Part shown: positions 1-22,546 of the stretch, piece by piece
Position numbering within the stretch: position 1 is the first letter of the stretch
How the letters are laid out: each line of letters opens with the position of its first letter
Origin: Beta vulgaris subsp. vulgaris
Lineage: Eukaryota; Streptophyta; Magnoliopsida; Caryophyllales; Amaranthaceae
DNA length: 64,000 bases
Direction: 5' to 3'
Assembly: GCF_026745355.1 (NCBI RefSeq)
Contig: NC_079205.1
Coordinates: 8,334,863 to 8,398,862 of the forward strand
Position numbers and translations under genes: made by a program
Notes under the pieces: model-generated
What the model was told of the DNA's origin: nothing
What the model saw: the letters and a program-made list of their open reading frames with translations, nothing else
Database searches by the model: none

Positions 1-11871
<11,871 letters not shown>

Positions 11872-12039
11872 TATTGGGAGAAGAAGAGAAAGAAGGATCA
11901 GAAATTTTGAGGGATGAATTTGTTTTGTGGTCTGACTTGGGTAAATCAACAAGACAAGACAACCTCCTACTATAGAAATTTTACAACATTTATGGAAACA
12001 TGAAAAAAAAATTGCACATGATGACCTTTTATTTTAATA

Positions 12040-13741
12040 TAGAATTTTGGGATATTCCATTTGGTACTATTGAATTTTTGGCTTTTTCATTTGGTACCAC
12101 TGTTATTTTAAAATTCCACATGATACCACTCTAATTTAATATTATTCTTTATCATACTATTTTTTAAGTAAAATGTTAGTTAATGGTTGAACAAGAATAT
12201 GATTTTTTTGGGTTTGCATGTTTCTATTTGCAGTTGCAAAAATTTATTAAATTAAGATTTTAGGGTGTCGTTTGAACTCTTAAAGCTCTATTTTTCAGTC
12301 AAAATTTTCATAAAAATGATCATAATATTCTATGTCTTTTTATTGTCAAATATGACCTCAACTTTGACCTTAACGTCTAAAAACGATTACTAAAACCTTA
12401 ACGGAATTTAAAACATGTAAATCGAACTAAAACTCTAGCCTATTCTAACGTAAATTAACACTTTACTTAGTTCAATGCTACAATAAAGAATAAAATCAAA
12501 TTATAGTGGTACCATGTAGACTATCTGAAAAATAGTGGTACCAAATGGAAAAGCCAAAAGTACAATGGTACCAAATGGAATATCCCTAGAATTTTTTGCA
12601 CGCGTAAATTTTTTCGAAATAGAAACTCGATTTTCTTCGACATAAGAGTCAAAATTTGAACATTAGACATACGAAATATAATTATTTTTAGTTGCAAAAT
12701 TTGATTGGTTTAGTTTCTTGTCACTTAAGTCTCTACCATTCTTTTTGTTTTTTTTTATTCTTTCAAAGTTAAATTCTATGAACAAAATAGAAATTTTATT
12801 GAATTTATTTATGTTTCTAATATTATAATTTTTTAGTTGATTTTTGAATTAAGTACAATACTTCATAAATTGTAAAGAAAGTAGACACTTTGATTTCAAG
12901 TCAATTTTTTCATAGGTTGTAGTTTGTAAGTGAATTTTTAAGTTTTTGTAAAGTTTTCTCATTTTAGTGATTTGCATAACGTAAATTATGCAATTTTATG
13001 ATTTTAGTTGACTTGTGAGTGATTTTATAATTATATTTTTGTATTTTTGTTTGAAGCCCCTTTGATTTGTAAGTGAATTTGTAATTTAGAATGGAAGGGG
13101 GTAACATAGTCTCTTCATTCGGGACACATAGCTCCCCCTTCCCTTATATAATAGAGATATGTTGTACTTTAATTCTTGAATGATATTTTACATAAATTTT
13201 TACCTTGATAATTAATCGCTATTATATAATAGAAAAAGTAGGTCCAAATATATGTAAAAGTTTCATTATATATAGGAAACACTATAAAAAAGTAAATAAT
13301 TTTTTTCCTTGTCTAACTTCTAAATTCTGATTTCACTACAAATACACCTCTATTTTTTATCATGACCCACCATTAATTGTGAATGGTTCTTGAGAATAGT
13401 GATTTGTAAGTAAATTTTTGTAAATATTTTTGTATGTATTGACGTTCTAGGTTATTAGTTTTAGTTTATTATGTTAATTTTAAGTTTTAATAAAGTTTCC
13501 TGATTATTTGAGTGATTTGCGTGATTTTTATAAGTGATTTTCTCAATTGTATGAGTGATTTGTAAAGTTTCTTCTTTTAAGTGATTTGTGAGTGAGTGTT
13601 GTAAATTAATTTTTGGTAGTTTTCTTTGAGTGATGATTTTGATTTTGACATTTCATTTGTAATTTAGAAAGGAAAAGGGGGGCAAAAAAGGCATTTCAAA
13701 AGAGGACACCGTTGCCCACTCCTTCCCTTATATAATAGAGA
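12040..13741 (-). mobile_element. Non-autonomous Helitron, copy A, interrupted by a Mutator-like MITE
   Basis: Read on the minus strand, the 5' end at 13741 is TCTCTATTATATAAGGGAAG preceded by A, as expected for Helitrons, which insert between A and T. The 3' end lies at about 12040, in CTAT (CTAG expected). A second, internal 5'-type terminus with the same motif starts at 13157. It shares nearly all of its non-MITE sequence with the element at 25437-26642. The 3' hairpin is partly deleted here. No coding capacity. Its 3' end lies about 170 bp upstream of the ARF-GAP start codon. Confidence 0.72.
12049..12586. mobile_element. Mutator-like MITE with about 92 bp terminal inverted repeats
   Basis: The ends are GGGATATTCCATTTGGTAC and its mirror GTACCAAATGGAATATCCC. 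The inverted similarity extends about 92 bp inward, with repeated CATTTGGTACCAC blocks. A perfect 9 bp target duplication TAGAATTTT flanks it at 12040-12048 and 12587-12595. Long TIRs plus a 9 bp duplication are the Mutator superfamily signature. It sits inside the 3' end of Helitron copy A. Confidence 0.87.
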
Positions 13742-14449
13742 TTCTATGCGGTAGAAGAAAAGAATTGACATTCTCGCAAGTGATCTCTTTTATTGTTTTT
13801 CTCAAAAAAGTAGTTTTTAAACCGGTGTAGAATATGCGAGAACTAACTTGCTCACAGATCGATCTATGTACTTACAACAAATTAGGGCTGACAAAATGAT
13901 TTAAAATCAAAATAGTGCATGAGTAAAAATAAAACAACTTATACTTCATAAGTGTTAATGTCCTAAAATTTACACATTCTGAAAGTCACATGAACGAGAT
14001 TTTATGTCCTTGCGGCTTGCTTGTAACTCTATATATGGTAATATATAATTAACCATGGCTAAAAACAGGATGATCGAGGAAGATACAATCCTACATGTGC
14101 AAGAGATTGTCCTTGGATTTTATTTATAGTCATAGCAAAACAAACCACTAATGTCTTCTTTGAAATTTAATACGAAATTTAGTTGAGTCGGACAGTGTTA
14201 ATGTCATTCGTGAGATGGATATTTTGTCGCTAATGTTGCTTCGAAGATTATAGTAGCTTCAATAACATAATCCCGTAGATGATTGACAATTAATCTTGTT
14301 CCATTACACAATCAAGATGGCTGAACAATATTCATGAGAAACATTATCGAGTACTGATCTTATTTTAACATTATATTATGGTTAGGTAACCCTCCACATC
14401 TGATTGTATTTAGTAATTCAGTTGAGTACATTTTATGGACCGCTAAATT
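13742..14449. other. AT-rich intergenic stretch
   Basis: Between Helitron copy A and the helicase remnant. No open frame, RNA motif or terminal repeat was recognised. It may include decayed parts of the Helitron that carried the helicase. Confidence 0.5.
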
Positions 14450-15100
14450 GCCTTCTTTTTTTTATAAAAGCATCCGAATTCATATATACTTTTCTTATCC
14501 TGAAATGATAGACAAAACATGATCATTGTTATTTTTAACTATCTCATTGGTCGGAGCTAAAATAGCGCGTTTCTGAAAAACATTGGCTTCCAATAAGTTA
14601 TCCTCTACATTAGGATATGTGCTTCTAACAATTGTCGAAACAGGGTCAGCACCTCCGTTTATAAAAATATCATCAACAATCTCAATAACATATTCACCAG
14701 CATTTGGCCCATCTGCTTTCCCGTCTCCGATGCTTAGAATTTGCTTTGAAAACTCTCTAACCTCATCAACTCCCGACTTTGAATGACCTTTTTGAAGTCG
14801 CATATTACGGGTAAGTTTTTAATAATTACCATGAATCCCAAAAATAGGATAAACTTACGGCAGAGAACATGATATCTTGCCTGGTACCCTTTGAAAACTC
14901 TGATAATATCTGTCTTAGATCACCACAAAAGATAAGAAATTTGCCACGAAGAGGCCTGTGTAATTTAGTGACATCCACTGACTACATAATATCCTTCAGA
15001 ATTCTATCGAGCGCTTCAAAATAATATATGTGCATCACGGAAGGGGGGGGGGGGTTCATCCCAAATGATAAGCTTTGTTCTAATCAGCAACGCAACTAAA
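14450..15100 (-). pseudogene. Helitron PIF1-like helicase, decayed fragment
   Basis: Minus-strand translation shows the helicase core in order: LIIWDEP (Walker B, about 15050-15075), then FEALDRILKDIM, a stop, LRGKFLIFCGDLRQIL and KGTRQDIM. After a short decayed gap with a stop come LTRNMRLQ, FSKQILSIGDGKADGP, EIVDDIF, RAILAPTNEIV and, past a frameshift, VYMNSDA. This order and wording are those of the C-terminal PIF1-type helicase of plant Helitron RepHel proteins, which unwinds DNA during rolling-circle transposition. Only the C-terminal third is visible; no Rep nuclease domain is near. At least two stops, a frameshift and a G12 run in the Walker B segment mark it as dead. Confidence 0.85.
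15043..15054. repeat. G12 homopolymer inside the helicase remnant
   Basis: Twelve consecutive G on the plus strand. On the minus strand it reads as proline codons directly after the Walker B aspartate-glutamate, where the family normally has EAPM. It is a likely slippage expansion. Confidence 0.85.
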
Positions 15101-15262
15101 CACATAAGCTAATTCACACACATAACACATAAACTAGATATAGATCGAAAATACCTTCTACACTAGATTCGTTAATTCGTACATCCTTATAGGTCAAATT
15201 TAGACTAGTTGTTAATATTACTCCGCAACTCTAATTATGAAAGATAACAACGATAATTAAAA

Positions 15263-15629
15263 GGAAAAATTCATAAGAGCGAGATAACTCAACTATTACC
15301 CATTTTCTTTTATAAGTCCCAACTATGAATTATTCCGTACAGGTCCCAAGTTTACTATCTTGTGATTTTCATAGGTCCTGAGTTACTTATAACCAGTTTA
15401 GAAGGTAAGATTTTTAAATGTTTACCATCTTCTAACGCTTTCAGGAAGTGAAAAAGACCTATAAAATGAGGCCAACATTTAAAAATATTACCTGTTAAAC
15501 CGTTGATAAGTAATTCAGGACTTATAAAAGTCAAAATATGGTAAACTTGGGACCTTCAAAGAATAATCCATAGTTGGGACCTATAAAAGAAAATGGGTAA
15601 TAGTTGGGCCATCTCTTGTGAATTTCTCC
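15263..15629. mobile_element. Mutator-like MITE with about 150 bp TIRs
   Basis: Nearly a palindrome: the left half (AACTATTACCCATTTTCTTT, then GGTCCCAAGTTTACTA) is mirrored by the right half (AAAGAAAATGGGTAATAGTT). A perfect 9 bp target duplication TAATTAAAA flanks it at 15254-15262 and 15630-15638. No coding sequence. Confidence 0.85.
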
Positions 15630-15879
15630 TAATTAAAATTGAAAATATAGACTATAAATAACAAGTATACTCAAATATTAACTAGAAGGGTTTTTTCACC
15701 AAATAACCCTGACAAATCAACAAATTCACAACATACCCTCAATGTTCCAAAAATGCACCATATATCCCTGAGTTTTCAAAAACGTTCACCAAATACCCTT
15801 TTTTGTAACTGTCGTTATCTCACCGTTAACATTATTTACAATTTTGCCACAATTTAACATTAAAAAACCCTTACCCTAC

Positions 15880-16440
15880 CCCAAACCCTAACCACCCCAG
15901 CCCACCACCTATCTACCCCAGGCCCAACCCCCACCCCAGCCCCACCCCTCCCCCCCTCCACCGCCGCATCTCCCCTCCCCCTCCCCTCCCTCTCCCCTCC
16001 GTAGCAGCACCCCTCTCTCTCCCCCTCCCCCTCTTCAATCACCGTCGCATCACCTGTCGAATTTTCGCGCAAGGGGTGGGTGAACGAAGAGGGGGGTGGG
16101 TCAAATTTTCACACAGGGGATGGGGGAATCGACGGTGAATGAAGAGAGGGTGGGTCAGATTTTCGCATAGGTTGGGGGAGGTTGGCGGTGAACAAAGAGG
16201 GGGTGGGGGAATCAACGGAGAACGAAGAGGGGATGGGTTAGATTTTCGCAGGGGGTGGGGGAGTTGGCGGTGAACAAACGCGCATGGGGTGGGGGAGGCC
16301 GGCGATGAACGGAAGCGCAGGGGGTGGGGGAGGCCGGCGATGAACGGACGCGCAAGGGGTGGGGGATGTCGGCGGTGAACGGTGCGGCGGTGGGGCAGGG
16401 GGAGGGGTATGGGCTGGTGTGGGTGGACGGGAGGGGGTGG
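15880..16440. repeat. C-rich then G-rich minisatellite
   Basis: 15880-16050 is C-rich; 16060-16440 consists of degenerate units of about 40-65 bp containing GGGGTGGGGGAGG followed by CGGTGAACGAAGAGG or CGATGAACGG. Closely spaced G3-G5 runs on the plus strand give G-quadruplex potential. It lies inside the long-TIR element. Confidence 0.7.
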
Positions 16441-16479
16441 GGGGCTGCCAAGGAGTTAGGGTTAGGGTTAGAGTAAGGG

Positions 16480-17842
16480 TGATATTTCCCTAGGAACACT
16501 ACAAGAGGGGGGGTGAATTGTAGGTGTAGAAATAAACTTAACTTTTTGCGGAAATTAAAATTTAAACGAATAAACAAGCTAAAGGAACACAAGGGATTTT
16601 TACGAGGAAAAACTTCTTGGGCCCAACAAGAAGAAACAACCTCGACCACTAGGGATTTTAAACTCAACACTTTCACTAATTAGGCCAAACAACTTTGTTA
16701 CAACCTAATTCTAACTCGAGCCACACCTTGAGTTCCTAAACTCAAGTTCCTGAGCCACTGTTCCCTTAACAGCAGTTCCTCTCAACTTCACTCGAAGTTT
16801 TCTCACACATACAAGCTTCACTCAAGCCTCTCTCTTACAGAACTTCACTCAAAGTTCCCTTACCCCAAAAACCAAAATACAATTGATCGAAATAAGCTTA
16901 GTGGAATTAGACTAAGAAGGCAAAGAACAAATGGCTATTATGAGAGAATGAAGGCACTGACACTTAATAAGTTAAACTCACTTAATTACTTAGTCAGACA
17001 CAATTTGGAACTTACCTAGACTTCTATATTTATAGTGTTAATCATGAAGAACGTGGGATTAAAACTAGAGTACATGTTAGTCCTTAACCCATGATGTTCC
17101 TTCCCTAAGGAACCGTTTTCACATCATGTCCCATGATCCCATGAACTATAAATGAACGTGGATATTTTTAGCCATTACTCCTAAGTAATAGGAGTTCCTT
17201 GAGCTTTATCCGAAAATCAGTTTTATAAAAACTCTTTTATCTTTAAAACTGAATTTTTAATCTTTAAGAAAATAATATCTTTTAAATAAATCTTTCTAAC
17301 AACCGGATATTTATTTTCTTATTTTCCGAAAAATAAAATCTTTTTCTTAAACAGATTTTCTTTTTAAAACTGATTTTATCATTTGAAATTAGATATAACT
17401 AATTTCCTATAATTTAGGCATGACTTACTCAAATATCTTTTTAACCGTTATTATGTTGCACGCCTAAGTCTAGTTCCTTTTATTAACTAAGTTCCTTTAA
17501 CATATTCGCTTAGTGCCACTTAGTTTGTTCCTTACAAAGGAACAAACTCTCATTCTCAAATGACTGCCACTGTTCCTTACCATTCTTTCTTTGTTCCTTT
17601 ACATTGGAACTAGAAAATAAAACGCCTAGCTTCTATTCTTCTTGATCCAATGCTTGCTCCAGTATCAATATAGAAACTTCTTTACTTAGCCTTTGAAATC
17701 CTCTCTTGACTTCTTCATTGACTTCGTATTCTCCCAGTTCCTTGCATTGATACCTTAAACACCATACACTTAAATAACTCATTAGTTCACTACTTAGTTT
17801 GTTCCTTTGTTTCTTTGTCATTATCAAAACTAGGGTTCAAGA
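16480..17842 (-). mobile_element. Solo LTR, 1363 bp, Ty1/copia (Sirevirus-like) type
   Basis: Flanked by the 5 bp target duplication AAGGG at 16475-16479 and 17843-17847. Read on the minus strand it starts TCTTGAACCCTAGTTTTGAT (canonical TG mutated to TC) and ends ...TGTTCCTAGGGAAATATCA. It is the same family as 22547-24164. No PBS, PPT or coding region lies beside it, so it is the product of LTR-LTR recombination. The Sirevirus-like label rests on the TTTTGATGATGACAAAG start and ACAATTCACCCCCC end. Confidence 0.82.
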
Positions 17843-18407
17843 AAGGGGAAGGGTTTAGGGGTATGGTTAGATTAGAATTAGGGTTAGGATTAGATTAGAA
17901 TTAGGGTTAGGGCTTAATGGTGGCAAAATCGTAAATAAAGCTAACGGCGAGTTAATGGAAGTTAGAAAAAGGGCATCTAGTGCACGTTTTCGAAAACTTA
18001 GGGGTATATGGTGAATTTTTGGAAGATTGAGGGTATATGGTGAATTTATTGATTTTTCGGTCGGGGGTATTTGGTGAAAAAATCTAAAAATTGTACAGGT
18101 AATTAATTAAATGCTTAAGATTATAACATGATTAATCTAAATAACAAGAGTAGCAAGAAAATAAACAAGGTAAGATTTAAGGAATTACAAAGACAAAAAC
18201 TTAATAAGTTACTGCCTAAGTTCTTCGTGTCTTGTCCGGATCTTCAAAACTTGAAAAATCTTAACTCCCTCACTAATCAATAATCATTATCCTTGGATGA
18301 AAGACTAAGCCTTCTCCAATAGGCAATAGTTATCTTTCTCGAACCCATAAACCCAAAAATCTAAACCCTTGCAATCTCTCGCTCCCTTGCTCTCAACTTA
18401 AGATATA

Positions 18408-18707
18408 CTAGTTTTATATGCACGCGATGCGTGCGAAAATACGTAGAAAAAATTAATTTTTTTTAGGGGATATAAAAAATTAAATTAATTGTTAATTATA
18501 TATAATAAATTAGGGGTATTTGAATTGTTGATGGTTCTTTTTTTTGTAATGTCTTTTTTTATTTTTAAAATTAATTAGGTAGTTTCCTTTTTTATTTTTA
18601 AATTTTTTTAAAAATTAAAATAAGTAGTTAGAATAGAAATGTAATGAGGGTAAAATAGGGTTTCTAACATTTTGGTGTCCTACCCCTCTTCTCATATAGA
18701 ATAGAGA
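18408..18707 (-). mobile_element. Short non-autonomous Helitron (300 bp)
   Basis: Minus strand: the 5' end is TCTCTATTCTATATGAGAAG preceded by A. The 3' end has hairpin GCACGCATCGCGTGC, then ATATAAAA and CTAG followed by T. These are the Helitron hallmarks (5' TC, 3' hairpin plus CTRR, A/T insertion site without target duplication). No coding sequence. Confidence 0.8.
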
Positions 18708-18739
18708 TGCTAATGTACCAAATTTGCAGTATTCAATTG

Positions 18740-18902
18740 TGATAGAGAATATATTTAGGATAATATTTTCTCATCGATTTAGGATAATATTTGTATAGTC
18801 CCTATATAGTTAGGATAAGATGGTTAGGATTATTCTTTTGTAAACATTATATATATTAATCAATGAAAAATCTCCAGATTTACGGAGTTTTATAATCTAA
18901 CA
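18740..18902 (+). repeat. copia LTR, plus orientation, followed by PBS
   Basis: 163 bp from TGATAGAG to TCTAACA. It carries repeated TTTAGGATAATAT motifs and is followed directly by TGGTATCAGAGC, the initiator-Met tRNA primer site typical of copia elements. Confidence 0.82.
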
Positions 18903-18941
18903 TGGTATCAGAGCGTAGGTTACATATCCTCCCTACAAATA

Positions 18942-19107
18942 TGTTAGATTGGAAAACTCTGTAAATCTGGAGATTTTCCATTGATCATATATATAATGTT
19001 TATAAAAGAATAATCCTAACCATATTAGGAATCCTAACTATATAGGGATTATACAAATATTATCCTAAACGGATGTGAATATATTATCCTAAATATATTT
19101 TCTATCA
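18942..19107 (-). repeat. copia LTR, minus orientation (3' LTR of the pol remnant)
   Basis: 166 bp. Its reverse complement runs from TGATAGAAAATAT to CTAACA and closely matches the LTR at 18740. It is preceded, in element sense, by a G-rich polypurine tract (19108-19135). It and the neighbouring LTR form a near-palindrome about 27 bp apart. Confidence 0.82.
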
Positions 19108-19149
19108 CGCCCCCGCAGTCATAGCGGGAGGAGGGCGTAGGCTAAGACT

Positions 19150-19660
19150 AGATCAAAAATCTGTGAATAATTGTCGAGGGAGCTAGGTCTTTTGTGAAGA
19201 TGTCTGCAAATTGATACCTAGAAGGAACATGAAGAACCAGGACTTGGCCCAATGCAACCTTTTCTCGAACAAAATGAATATCCATCTCAACATGTTTGGT
19301 ACGTTGGTGTTGTACAGGATTACTAGAGAGATAGATAGCACTGACACTATCTCAATAAACAAGAGTGACCTGACGAAAAGGGCAATGTAACTCAAGTAGG
19401 AGGTTACGAAGCCAACAAGACTCGACAATAACATTAGCGGCAATAATATTAGCGACACCGAAATATTCAGCTTCGATGCTTGAATGAGAAAGAGCTTCCT
19501 GACGCTTAGATGACCATGAAATAAGGTTGTCTCCAAGAAAAGTACAATAACCAGATGTGGAACAACAAGTGTCAGGCACTCACCCCAATCAACATCAGTG
19601 TAAGTAATCAAACGCATAAAAGTAGAAGGATATAAATGTGAACCATGATCAATGGTACCC
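19150..19660 (-). pseudogene. copia RNase H remnant
   Basis: Minus-strand frames give the RNase H core: ISWSSKRQEALSHSSIEAEY with the catalytic acidic residues, then after a frame change FVREKVALGQVLVLHVPSRY and the copia-typical Q-ADIFTK region. In-frame stops and a frameshift near 19350 break it. It degrades the RNA strand of RNA/DNA hybrids during reverse transcription in intact elements. Confidence 0.8.
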
Positions 19661-20620
19661 TATATATAACGCAGAATGCGCTCTAAAGCATCATAATGAG
19701 ACTCCCGAGAGTCATGCATAAAAAGGCAAACATGTTGTACCGCATACGCAATGTCAGGGCGAGTAAAGGTTAGGTACTGAAGAGCACCAACAAGGTTGTG
19801 GTACTTAGTTGAATCCTGGAAGTTAGGACCAGAATCAGCACTAAGTTTGGACTTAGTGTCCACAGGAGTAGCGACAAGCTTACAATTTCTCATACCCGCG
19901 CGTCCTAATACTTCCTGTGCATAATTTTGTTGTGAAAGAAGCGTGTAAGTTGGAGTTCGGGAAACTGCAATACCCAAAAAATAACTCAAGGGTTCCAGAT
20001 CAGACCTGGGGAACTCAGTCTTTAACTGAGTAATAATACGCTTGTGTAAGCCATCTGATGAAGTAGTTAATATGATGTCATCAACATAGAGTAATAAATA
20101 TGCTCTATCGAGACCCTGACTATAAGTGAACAAAGAAGATTCACTATTAGTGATGACAAAACCCATGTGTAAAAAAAAGTAGCAAAACGCTAATACTAGA
20201 CTCGAGGAGCCTGTTTTAGACCATATAATGCTTTTCAGAATCTGCAGACATGATGAGGGGACCTGCGATCAACAAACCATGAAGCTTGATGCATATAAAC
20301 CGTTTCTTTCATATCACCATGAAGAAAAGCATTTTTCACATCTAGTTGATGAATAGACCATTTGTGTGCCATTGCCAAACTAAGGACAGTATTAAGCAAG
20401 ACGAGATTTGTGCCTTTCAAGCTCACCATTAGAGTTTCCTTTATGCCGAAAAAGCCACATACAATTAACAATATTCACCCCCGTAGGTTTAGGCACTAAT
20501 TCCCAAGTCCCTGTAATAATTAAAGCACTAAATGCATCTCTCATGGCTGCATTTCAATTAGGGTCATTAAGCGCATGTTTATGCAGTGGGTTGGGTAACC
20601 AGTCCACAACAAGGGTTAGG
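19660..20620 (-). pseudogene. copia reverse transcriptase remnant
   Basis: Minus strand: 20235-20471 holds HQLDVKNAFLHGDMKETVYM (RT palm); 19660-20166 holds LLLYVDDIILT with the catalytic YVDD, then LSYFLGIAV and LVGALQYLTFTRPDIAYAV. The segments lie in different frames with a frameshift around 20170-20240. 20480-20620 is the decayed RT N-terminus. Inactive. Confidence 0.85.
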
Positions 20621-21134
20621 CTTGAAAATCCCGTGTTTGCTGCGAGTGACACGAGGGGAAATGGGTGCAACTCTCGTGGACTGCAGGGGGTACACCTCGT
20701 TCTAGGGGTGGTGTGTAACGAGATGGGCTGGAAGATCCAGGGGAGAAACGAACAGAGATGAGAGTTTGTGGGTCTGTTTGTGATGTCTTTGGACCGTAAG
20801 AGGGAGTAGGTACAACAGTGGGAGGCTGGTAAGAGAGGGGAACACGGCTAAGTGTATTATGGATGTTTAGGCTTGGGACATGGGGGTGTCCAGCAGGGTA
20901 TGGTTGGAGGAGCATGTGAGTGATGAGAGGAGAGGGCTCAGCGCGGACCAAGAAATCGTAATTAGCTAAGGGAAGTTTTTCTTGGTTGGCAAAGGGGAAA
21001 GTGCTCTCATCAAAAATCACATGGCGAGAAATAATTATCTTATGTGTGGAAAGGTCTAGGCACCGGTACCCCTGGTGGTTGCGGGGATAACCCAAGAATA
21101 CACATGGGGTAGATTTAGGAGCAAGTTTATGTGG
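20620..21134 (-). pseudogene. copia integrase C-terminal remnant joined to a truncated LTR
   Basis: Minus-strand reading shows GYPRNHQGYRCLDLSTHKII and ISRHVIFDE, the conserved end of the copia integrase region, followed by a Pro/Ser-rich linker. The sequence runs directly into the truncated LTR near 21134, so gag, protease and the DDE catalytic core were deleted. Confidence 0.8.
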
Positions 21135-21248
21135 AGTTGTACAAATATTATCCTAATCATGTTAGGAATTCTAACTATATAAGGATTATAAAAATATTAT
21201 CCTTAATCGAGGAGAATATATGATCCTAAATATATTCTCTATCAAATT

Positions 21249-22546
21249 GGTTACATGTACTAGTAACTAGTAAGTAATGCGGATGCTTTTTTTTATCTGT
21301 TGATGGTTCTTATAATTTAGTTGATTTTGGTTGGACCCTTCAAATTATGTGTGATAGTGAAACAGGTCAAGTTTGCGGAAGGAGGCACAGGGCATAGTGA
21401 TATACTTGTATTGCTGCCACTAAAGCATCGACCTATACAACACACCAAACAGATGATCCTAGTTACACAAAGCCGGGGAAGATAACTCAGAGCTATTTTT
21501 TTTTCCTTTTTCATATATTTTAGTTATTCAGCATCTGACTTTATATTTTGATTTAACTTATCATGACGAGAATCGGGATTATCGAGTGTCATCGTTTACT
21601 AGGTAAGTTTTCAGATAAGTACTATGTAGTGAATTTTGTTTATAATCTACTATAGTTTCTTAAGTATGTAATGATTGTCTCATAATGTTCTATTATTATT
21701 TTGGGCTAAGAAGATCGATCAATGTATGAGTACGTAGTTTCTAAAATGCGTAGAATTTGGAAGAATGCTTCAAATAAATCACCAGTTGAAATCACTAGTA
21801 AGTGTAGCAGGGGAAATATAGCATTTGGTCATTAGGTATATTAGTAGGAGAAACAGTTGCACAAATCCTCCGAGCAAGCAAAGTCACAAGAGAAATTATA
21901 GGCAACTCTTGATTCAATTGCTGTTTCACTTGGACCAGAAACTCTTGATTTAACTGTTTGAGTTGTTTGTGGATTGTGCTTGAGTTGTTTGTAGCTGTTT
22001 TGATTTTAGTTAGCAGATTCCGATATGCTAGTAGCTATTATGTTTCCGCAAGGGTGGCTTCTCGTTGTTGTTGTGTTCTTCCTGTGCAGCTGTGTTGTAT
22101 GGTTTTCAGTTGTTGTTTAATTTTGCAGGATTACTCATATTATTTCATATTGATTACATGCATTAATTTTCCTATTATATTGACTATTATTTTTCTGTTT
22201 ACAGGATGATAGATAGAAGGAAATTGGTAGATAAAAGGATGGCAAGAAGGGCATATATTGAAGTTCTTTTGAACTGATTTTGGACAAATAAATTAAATAC
22301 TAGTTAGGTTCTAGATTGCTTGAACTATTAGTTCTTTTTGGAGATTCAATAGTTTTCTGAATTCATGTATTTATATTGTAAAAAGGGTTATGTTATTAGA
22401 CTGATTGTTATGGATACTTTATTTTAATACTAAGTAAAACTAATTTGAAATAAGTGTTTTCTTTTTGTACAATTGGATATTTTGGTATGATATATTCATT
22501 GTAATGAGCTACTAAATAAACGCATATGAAACTGTTGCTATAAGAT
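21249..22546. other. Unassigned AT-rich sequence, right part probably CACTA
   Basis: No recognisable protein. The last bases before the solo LTR (TGTTGCTATAAGAT) match the subterminal repeat motif seen right of the LTR, so at least this end belongs to the CACTA element ending at 24672. No CACTA-type left terminus was found. Confidence 0.4.

Larger units (their letters stand above)
15688..18084. mobile_element. Long-TIR (Mutator-like) element interrupted by a solo LTR
   Basis: The left end (15688 to about 15875, starting GGGTTTTTTCACCAAATA) and right end (about 17895-18084, ending TATTTGGTGAAAAAATC) are inverted repeats of roughly 190 bp, with matching CACCATATA and GTTAACGG-type blocks. No convincing target duplication was found, so Mutator-like is inferred from TIR length. 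Inside are a G-rich minisatellite, degenerate TTAGGG-like stretches, and the solo LTR 16480-17842. No transposase is visible. Confidence 0.7.
18740..21243 (-). mobile_element. Rearranged Ty1/copia element with inverted LTRs
   Basis: The unit is flanked by AATTG at 18735-18739 and 21244-21248. It consists of a plus-oriented LTR (18740-18902), a PBS TGGTATCAGAGC (18903-18914), 27 bp, a minus-oriented LTR (18942-19107) with adjacent polypurine tract, minus-strand pol remnants, and a truncated minus-oriented LTR (about 21135-21243). Both outer boundaries are therefore the U3 start (TGATAGAG) of an LTR. Gag, protease and most of integrase are missing. Confidence 0.8.

Noticed and set aside
16455..17915. 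Interstitial telomere repeats
   Set aside because: TTAGGG-like units are few, degenerate and differ from the usual plant TTTAGGG; they are part of a transposon interior.
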